A DNA stretch of 64,000 bases. It comes from Planctomycetota bacterium (GTDB taxonomy: Bacteria > Planctomycetota > Planctomycetia > Gemmatales > Gemmataceae). Shown one piece after another: positions 58,877-64,000 of this stretch. The stretch's first letter is position 1, and each line of letters opens with the position of its first letter. Where the stretch lies: positions 22,130 to 86,129 of the forward strand of contig VGXS01000014.1 in assembly GCA_016873225.1 (NCBI GenBank). The letters run 5' to 3'. The notes below the pieces were generated by a model that searched no databases, was not told where the DNA came from, and was given only the letters and a program-made list of their open reading frames with translations. A program made the translations under genes and the position numbers.

Positions 58877-61141
58877 GTGCCACAAGCAACGCCCGCGCGG
58901 CTGCCGGCCGTCTCGATGGACAACGACCACGACCTGCTTCTCACCCTCGAGGATGTCAGCCAGCTCGTTTCCCATTCGCACAACCGGCAGGAAACATTCC
59001 AGAACATCTGCGAGTTGATGCAGCGGCGCTTCCGCACCGCCGTATGCTCGATTTACATCGCCCATCCCCAGCGCGAGGAACTGGTGCTCGCGGCCACGGT
59101 CGGCCTGAATCCCGAGGGGATCGGCCGGGTTCGCATGAGCTTCTCGGAAGGCCTCACGGGCCTCGTGGCCCAGACGATGGCCCCCGTGGTGGAGACGGAC
59201 GCCCCCCGCCACCCGCGATTCAAGTATTTCAAGGAGACCGGCGAGGATCCGTTCAGGACTTTCGTGGGAGTGCCGCTCCTGGAGGCGGGCACGCTGCGCG
59301 GCGTTCTGGTCGTGCAGACGGTGGAGCACCGCGACTTCGGACTCAACGATGTCAGGATGCTCAAGACCGTCGCGGCCCAGCTTTCATCGCTGGTGCAGGA
59401 CGCCTGGTGGCTCGACCAGGTGGGCAGCGCGGCGCACGACACTGCGCCGGCCCGGGAGGCGACCGCCTGGCAAGCCAAGGCGCTCAGCCCCGGAACGGGA
59501 ATCGGGCGCGCCTATGTGATCGACGGGTTCGACGAGTACCGCAAGGCTCTGGGGATGAAGTCGGAGAGCCCCGAGCGGGAGATGGTCAGGCTCGACAACG
59601 CCATCGCCGGGGCCCGCGAGGAACTGGTGAGCCAGGAGCGCGCCATCGCCGAACTTCTGGGCGAGGACCACGGCGCCATCCTGCAGGCCCAGCGGATGAT
59701 CCTGCAGGACAACGGGGTGGTGGGCGACCTGCGGGCGCGCGTGAGGTCGGGCCTGTCGGCCGAGGCGTCGGTGCTCGACACGCTCGACCAGTATGTCGCG
59801 GCGTTCCAGAAGGTGTCCGCGCCGCTGATGCAGGAACGCATTTTCGACATCAAGGATGTGTTCATTCGCACGCTCTGGAGGCTGCAGGGCGGGCGCAGCG
59901 GGCCCACCGACTCGAGGAGTCCGCTGGTGCTGGTGCTGAGGGAGGCATCGGTCCTGGAACTTTTCGCCGTCGACCGCAAGCGCCTGGCGGGAGTGGTGGT
60001 GGAGCATGGCGGCCCGCAGTGCCACGCGGCGATATTGGCGCGTTCGCTCGGGTTGCCGATGGTGGGGCAGGTCGCCGACTTCGCCTCGCTGGCGACGCCG
60101 GGCCGATGGCTGCGCGTCGACGGCACCGCCGGAAAGGTGGAGGCGGCCAGCCCGCTGGCCGCCGACTCGGAGTCGTTCTTCGCCGAACCGGTGGAAGCCA
60201 TTCCGGCGGGCGCCCCCGCCGGCGCCCCCGCCGGCCCCGCCGTGGAGGCGACCGTCAACCTGTTCTTCGAGGCGGCGCAGGCTTGGGACGAGGGCGCGCG
60301 CGCCATCGGGCTTTTCCGCAGCGAGTTTCTTTTCCTGGCGCGCCGCACCGTGCCCACCGAGGATGAGCAGGAGCGTATCTATCGCAAGCTCATCCTCGCC
60401 ATGCGGGGCGGCCCCGTCTGCATCCGCACCTTCGACCTGAGGCCCGACAAGGCCGGCCCGATGGCCCTGCCCGGGCAGTCCGCCCGGGGGTTCGACTGGA
60501 GGCTCGTGCTGGACTCCCCTCCCATGCGCCGCCTGTTCCGCGAGCAGGTCAGGGCGATCGTCCGCGCCGCGGAAGCCGGGCCGGCCCGCCTGCTCATCCC
60601 CCTCGTCAGCGCCACCGAACTGCTCGACTTCGCCTGCGAGACGCTCGCGGAAGCCCGCGCCTCGCTTGCCCGCGAGGGACTCGCGGACAACACCCCGGTC
60701 GAGCTGGGGATCATGGTCGAGAACGCTGGCGCCCTGCCGCTTTTGCCCCAGTGGCTGCCCCGCGTCGACTTTGTTTCCCTGGGCACCAACGACCTTTTCG
60801 CCTCGGCGCTCGGCGTCAGCCGCGACGATCCTGTCGCGGGGGTGGGCATCGACTTCCTGCATCCCGGCCTGCTTCGCATCATCCACGGCGTGATCCGCGA
60901 GGCCAGCGCCCTCGGCAAGCCGGTGACCGTCTGCGGCGAGATGGCCGCCGACCCGCTCGGCGCGATCGCCCTGGCCTCGCTCGGCGCCAGCAGGCTCAGC
61001 GTGCCGGTCCGCTCGCTGCGGCAGGTTCGCAAGGTGCTGGCCTCGAGGCTGGGCGCGCCCGCCGATGAACTGGCCCGGGCGCTTTTGGCCGCCACCCGCG
61101 CCTCGGAAGTGCGCGCCCTGCTCGCCTCCCAAAACGCCTGA
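58877..61141 (+). CDS. ptsP: PtsP-type phosphoenolpyruvate-protein phosphotransferase (enzyme I Ntr)
   Basis: 754 aa from a GTG at 58877 with GGGAG 7 bases upstream; ATGs at 58796 and 58916 are alternatives, and E. coli PtsP has 748 aa. An N-terminal GAF domain (about 20-165; [14 protein letters not shown] [28 protein letters not shown]) precedes enzyme I. The phospho-histidine is His383 in [14 protein letters not shown], where the usual T-S-H is C-H. Arg/Glu PEP-binding blocks ([21 protein letters not shown]) and the catalytic Cys686 (VCGEMAADP) are intact. It passes phosphate from PEP to an NPr-type carrier; no carrier gene is adjacent. Confidence 0.92.
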   Translation: MPQATPARLPAVSMDNDHDLLLTLEDVSQLVSHSHNRQETFQNICELMQRRFRTAVCSIYIAHPQREELVLAATVGLNPEGIGRVRMSFSEGLTGLVAQTMAPVVETDAPRHPRFKYFKETGEDPFRTFVGVPLLEAGTLRGVLVVQTVEHRDFGLNDVRMLKTVAAQLSSLVQDAWWLDQVGSAAHDTAPAREATAWQAKALSPGTGIGRAYVIDGFDEYRKALGMKSESPEREMVRLDNAIAGAREELVSQERAIAELLGEDHGAILQAQRMILQDNGVVGDLRARVRSGLSAEASVLDTLDQYVAAFQKVSAPLMQERIFDIKDVFIRTLWRLQGGRSGPTDSRSPLVLVLREASVLELFAVDRKRLAGVVVEHGGPQCHAAILARSLGLPMVGQVADFASLATPGRWLRVDGTAGKVEAASPLAADSESFFAEPVEAIPAGAPAGAPAGPAVEATVNLFFEAAQAWDEGARAIGLFRSEFLFLARRTVPTEDEQERIYRKLILAMRGGPVCIRTFDLRPDKAGPMALPGQSARGFDWRLVLDSPPMRRLFREQVRAIVRAAEAGPARLLIPLVSATELLDFACETLAEARASLAREGLADNTPVELGIMVENAGALPLLPQWLPRVDFVSLGTNDLFASALGVSRDDPVAGVGIDFLHPGLLRIIHGVIREASALGKPVTVCGEMAADPLGAIALASLGASRLSVPVRSLRQVRKVLASRLGAPADELARALLAATRASEVRALLASQNA

Positions 61142-61215
61142 CACGCCTGCCGGTTGGACTGGCCCCACGCCGGTGGTACACTCCCCGTGCCGAAATTCGC
61201 CACGGAGAAACCACC

Positions 61216-62079
61216 ATGAGCCGGTTCGCCTGCCTCGCCATCGCCCTTGCCGCCGCGACATTCTCGCGTGGCCAGGACCTGAAGAAGGACATCCCCTACG
61301 CCAACCCCGCGGTGGAACGGCAGGTGCTGGATGTCCACGCGCCCAAGGACGCCAAGAACCTTCCCGTCGTCTTCTGGATTCACGGGGGCGGCTGGCAGAC
61401 GGGCGACAAGTCCTCGGTGCAGCTCAAGCCCAAGGCCTTCAACGAAAAAGGCTTCGTCTTCGTCTCGACCAACTACCGGCTTCTGCCCAAGGTGGACATG
61501 GAAACCATCATCCGCGATGTCGCCAAGGCGGTGCGCTGGACGCGGGAAAACATCGCTTCCCATGGCGGTGATCCGTCGCGGATCTTCATCATGGGGCATT
61601 CGGCGGGCGCCCAACTCGCCGCCATCGTCTGCACCGACGACCGATACCTCAAGGCCGAGGGCGTGCCGCTTTCCTGCGTCAAGGGATGCGTGCCCGTCGA
61701 CGGCGACACCTTCGATGTTCCGGCGATCATCGAGGTGGCCGAGACCCGCTGGCGCACCCACGGCCTGCCGATGGCCACCTTCGGGCACCGGGTCAAGTTC
61801 GGCAACGATCCGGCCAAGCACAAGGATTTCTCGGCCGTCATCCATGTGGCCAAGGACAAGGGTATCCCCCCTTTCCTGATCATTCATGTCGCCGATCACC
61901 CCGACACCACGGCCCAGGCGCTGAGGCTGGCCAACACGCTCAAGGCGGCCGGTATACCGGCAACCCTTTACGGCGGTCGCGAGACCAGCCACAACCGGAT
62001 CAACGCCGACTTGGGCAAACCCGGCGATCCCGGCACCACGGCCTTGTTCGCCTTCATCGAGAAGTCGTTGGGCAAGTGA
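61216..62079 (+). CDS. Exported alpha/beta hydrolase (carboxylesterase-like)
   Basis: 287 aa. A short signal peptide ([20 protein letters not shown]) precedes a hormone-sensitive-lipase/kynurenine-formamidase-like fold. The oxyanion motif is HGGGW (56-60), the nucleophile is Ser129 in [10 protein letters not shown], and the catalytic His is probably that in [12 protein letters not shown] near 260. It should hydrolyse esters in the periplasm; the substrate is unknown. ACGGAGAAACC precedes the ATG. Confidence 0.9.
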   Translation: MSRFACLAIALAAATFSRGQDLKKDIPYANPAVERQVLDVHAPKDAKNLPVVFWIHGGGWQTGDKSSVQLKPKAFNEKGFVFVSTNYRLLPKVDMETIIRDVAKAVRWTRENIASHGGDPSRIFIMGHSAGAQLAAIVCTDDRYLKAEGVPLSCVKGCVPVDGDTFDVPAIIEVAETRWRTHGLPMATFGHRVKFGNDPAKHKDFSAVIHVAKDKGIPPFLIIHVADHPDTTAQALRLANTLKAAGIPATLYGGRETSHNRINADLGKPGDPGTTALFAFIEKSLGK

Positions 62080-62123
62080 GTCCCCGCGGCTGTTCCTGCC
62101 GACAATGTCCCGGAAAACTCAAA

Positions 62124-62148
62124 AGGCTTGGCCCGACTGGTCAAGCCT
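62124..62148 (+). other. Hairpin after the alpha/beta hydrolase gene
   Basis: AGGCTTG (62124-62130) pairs with CAAGCCT (62142-62148) around an 11-base loop, 45 bases after the stop. No T-run follows, so termination would be inefficient. Confidence 0.35.
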
Positions 62149-62175
62149 CTGAATAACCCCAACTGAACACAACAC

Positions 62176-62203
62176 TTGCCGGCGATTTGAAACGGGATTA
62201 GAT
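62176..62203 (+). promoter_or_regulatory. Promoter candidate for the decayed lipoprotein gene
   Basis: TTGCCG (62176-62181) and TTAGAT (62198-62203) are 16 bases apart and end 30 bases before the ATG at 62234. The promoter may still serve the DUF1559 gene downstream. Confidence 0.35.
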
Positions 62204-62233
62204 TCGTTCTTTTCAACTCCCGGACAGTTCGTC

Positions 62234-62681
62234 ATGCTCCCCGTGCGACTGTTTCTTTCGGTGATTTTCGCCTACATGCTCTTTTTTGGCGGCCGGATGC
62301 TCCGGCTTGGCGCCACCGCCAAGCCTTGACTCCCCTTCTGCCAAAAACCTGGAAAGGATCGGCGACGCCTACCTTCGCGCCACCGTCCAGCTCAACAGGC
62401 CACCCGCCAGCGAGAAGGAGCTGAGGCCGTTCCTCAAGGAACAGGGCAAGCCCGATCAACTTCTTGTCTCCCCCGTCGACAAGGAAAAGTATGTCATTGT
62501 CTGGGGCGTTGAACTCCGAATGATGAAGGAAACCGGCACCGCCATTCCCGTTGTCGCCTAGGAAAAGAAGGGTGATGGCGGCAAACGGCATGTCCTGCGG
62601 GGCAGGACCGATGTCTACACCCTCTCGGAAGGCGAATTGCGGCAATCCGTGATCCCACCCGGACATTCCTTTCCTTTTTGA
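62234..62681 (+). pseudogene. Lipoprotein gene broken by a frameshift and an amber stop
   Basis: From the ATG at 62234 the DNA reads MLPVRLFLSVIFAYMLFF, then the frame is lost at a run of six T (62282-62287). With five T it would continue LAAGCSGLAPPPS, a textbook lipobox. The restored frame runs through ERIGDAYLRATVQLNRPPAS and YVIVWGVELRMM, meets TAG at 62559-62561 after PVVA, and continues EKKGDGGKRHVLRGRTDVYT to PPGHSFPF and TGA at 62679. Related planctomycete proteins have a tyrosine where the TAG lies (AYEK-type). The DUF1559 gene follows 28 bases later. Confidence 0.75.
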
Positions 62682-62709
62682 TTTGTTCATTTCCTTGGGG
62701 AGGCCTGAT

Positions 62710-63648
62710 ATGTCGTCACGATCCAAGCGCGGCGGATTCACCCTGATCGAGCTGCTGGTTGTCATCGCCATCATTGCGGTGCTGATCGGCCTGCTGGTGC
62801 CCGCCGTCCAGAAGGTGCGTGAGGCGGCCAACTGCATGAGTTGCACCAACAATCTCAAGCAGATGGGGCTGGCCTTCCATGGCCACCATGACACCTTCGG
62901 GGCCTTTCCCTCGGGGGGCCTGGCTTGGACATCCGACCGCCTGATGATCGGCGGCACCCCCGCATCTTTCGACAAGCAAACCTGGGGGTGGGCTTATCAG
63001 ATTCTTCCGTTCATCGAGCAGACGGCGCTCTACCAAACACCCCAGGGCACGGCTCCAGGCGGAGATGTCACCGTGGCCTCGACCTCCATCAAGACTTACA
63101 ATTGCCCCTCGGTCCGCGGGCCCACTTCCTTCCCGTACTCACAGTCCACCTGGTCGTCGGTGGCCAACGGCCGGCGGGCCATGGCTGATTATGTGGGCAA
63201 CGGCGGCTCATGGGGATCATGGAGCGCCTTCAACGCGGCCAGCAACAGCCTCGATGGGCCGCTCAAGCCCTCGGGTTTCCCCGTCAAGCTTGCCGAGATC
63301 CAAAAAGGCACATCCAACACGCTTCTGATTGGAGAGAAATACATCAACCAACTTCGGGCCTCCACGGCCCCTGATTGCAACGATGACCAGGGCTGGACCG
63401 ACGGTTGGGACAATGACACGATCTGCTTCGCCCAAGGCAGCAGCGGAACCAATCCCGTCACGCCCCCCCAGCCCAACGGGCGGGTGGTAACCTGCGGCCT
63501 CATTTTCGGGGGGCCGCACATCGGGGGCCTCCAAGCCTTGCAATGCGACGGCTCGGTGCGTTCCGTTTCCTATTCGCTGAACCCCGCGATGTGGCTGATT
63601 TACTGCCAATCGACCAGCAGCACCCCGCTTGACCCGTCTTCGTTCTAG
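62710..63648 (+). CDS. DUF1559 prepilin-like protein (copy 3)
   Basis: 312 aa. GGGGAGG lies 6 bases before the ATG at 62710. The N-terminus is [17 protein letters not shown] followed by the same hydrophobic helix as the other copies, then [19 protein letters not shown], with Cys where copies 1 and 2 have Arg. The C-terminal family end is [19 protein letters not shown]. The decayed lipoprotein gene sits immediately upstream. Maturation by the prepilin peptidase of this window is expected; function unknown. Confidence 0.9.
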   Translation: MSSRSKRGGFTLIELLVVIAIIAVLIGLLVPAVQKVREAANCMSCTNNLKQMGLAFHGHHDTFGAFPSGGLAWTSDRLMIGGTPASFDKQTWGWAYQILPFIEQTALYQTPQGTAPGGDVTVASTSIKTYNCPSVRGPTSFPYSQSTWSSVANGRRAMADYVGNGGSWGSWSAFNAASNSLDGPLKPSGFPVKLAEIQKGTSNTLLIGEKYINQLRASTAPDCNDDQGWTDGWDNDTICFAQGSSGTNPVTPPQPNGRVVTCGLIFGGPHIGGLQALQCDGSVRSVSYSLNPAMWLIYCQSTSSTPLDPSSF

Positions 63649-63993
63649 ATCGGGCTTCAAATGGGTGAGTTGAATTGTTGACGCTGACAGAACAAACACA
63701 AATGTGCGGTGAGTCAAACCAATAGAGCTCCGAACGCTGTCGAAGGCGGAATGAGCGGGTTTGGATCCGGAATCGACCCGCTCACTCCGGCGCTACGCGC
63801 CTGCGTTCGGGGCTCTTTCGTTTCTGTTATGGCTCATGTATTTGTTCCTTGATCGACTCGCGCCTCGCGGACATTCAGCAATCTGGCGCCAGTTGAGAGA
63901 TCACTCGCACTGTTCGACGCTTCAGGGCCATGAAAGGGCTAACAGAATGATGGCGGGTGCCGGGGTCTTGAGCAGGTCAGTTATTTGAAGTTG
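63647..63993. repeat. Intergenic structured repeat, copy C
   Basis: It starts at the DUF1559 stop codon with AGATCGGGCTTCAA (63647-63660) and fills the rest of the window. Parts: the shared block; a strong hairpin (arms 63724-63737 and 63803-63816); the core TTGTTCCTTGATCGACTCGC (near 63842-63861); and the 127-base tail (63864-63990) shared with copy B. The long second inverted repeat of copies A and B is missing, as if deleted between CGACTCGC and CTCGCGG. No gene is seen here. Confidence 0.75.
63724..63819 (+). terminator. Terminator-like hairpin in repeat copy C
   Basis: The 14-base arms 63724-63737 and 63803-63816 pair with a single T-G wobble; an inner perfect stem GAGCGGGT/ACCCGCTC (63753-63760, 63776-63783) extends it. 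TTTCGTTTCTG follows. It would end transcription from the DUF1559 gene, 75 bases after its stop. Confidence 0.5.
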
Positions 63994-64000
63994 GCTCTAG

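Noticed and set aside
62276..62290. C-TTT-TTT-G considered as a programmed frameshift site.
   Set aside because: A -1 shift there leads to the wrong frame; the downstream frame needs +1 or one T fewer, and an in-frame TAG follows anyway, so decay is simpler.

Overview
The window is a high-GC bacterial chromosome segment that looks like a planctomycete, probably of the Gemmatales/Isosphaerales type. The signs are a DUF1501 protein beside a LamG-ending gene, three DUF1559 prepilin-like proteins, a DUF1571 protein, a PVC-type CxxCH heme protein, an AroD-AroE fusion, tetrahydromethanopterin (H4MPT) genes, and an RTX protein whose N-terminus carries a LExRxTPA-like motif. These are family-level inferences from the sequence; no phylogeny was run. 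No prophage, insertion sequence, CRISPR array or rRNA gene was seen. There is one tRNA, tRNA-His.

Layout. 1-9.6 kb: the 3' end of a LamG gene, DUF1501, a rhomboid protease, DUF1571, a single-domain response regulator, a lone groES, a secreted prenyltransferase-repeat protein, a small secreted protein, a large RTX protein and a DUF2293 protein. 9.6-21 kb: an intergenic repeat, an ATP-grasp enzyme, a 985-aa CxxCH/HEAT protein, a glycosyltransferase, a sulfotransferase with a membrane tail, tRNA-His, an NhaD-type antiporter facing a ribbon-helix-helix/zinc-ribbon regulator, a lipoprotein and a PTPS/QueD-like enzyme. 21-30 kb: a DUF1559/lipoprotein pair, the operon mch - ATP-grasp ligase - CitG-like (H4MPT C1 metabolism), a formylglycine-generating enzyme, the operon mogA - pxpA - pxpC - 2-hydroxyacid dehydrogenase, and an iron alcohol dehydrogenase.

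30-45 kb: a membrane Ser/Thr kinase with TPRs overlapping a DUF3293 gene, citrate synthase, serS, a shortened uvrC, surE, DinB, DUF2784, an Old Yellow Enzyme/DHDPS-like pair, and pstB-phoU-phoB. 45-64 kb: a large repeat-bearing gap, a phytase-like esterase, DUF1559, then one seven-gene leftward unit (aroDE, aroK, prepilin peptidase, RND adaptor, RND pump, hisH, hisA) whose genes overlap or nearly touch. After it come a second rhomboid, an FmdB zinc ribbon, a PtsP-type enzyme I, an alpha/beta hydrolase, a decayed lipoprotein gene and a third DUF1559.

The most unusual non-coding signal is a multi-hairpin intergenic element in three related copies (about 9.64-9.93, 45.41-45.83 and 63.65-63.99 kb). 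Two copies sit between convergent genes and carry bidirectional terminator-like hairpins. Two share a 127-nt tail that I count as identical at 118 positions. Other points worth attention are an RTX repeat remnant upstream of the RTX gene, a lipoprotein pseudogene with two lesions, a hairpin covering the ribosome-binding site of a DUF1559 gene, and a regulator with four CxxC pairs.
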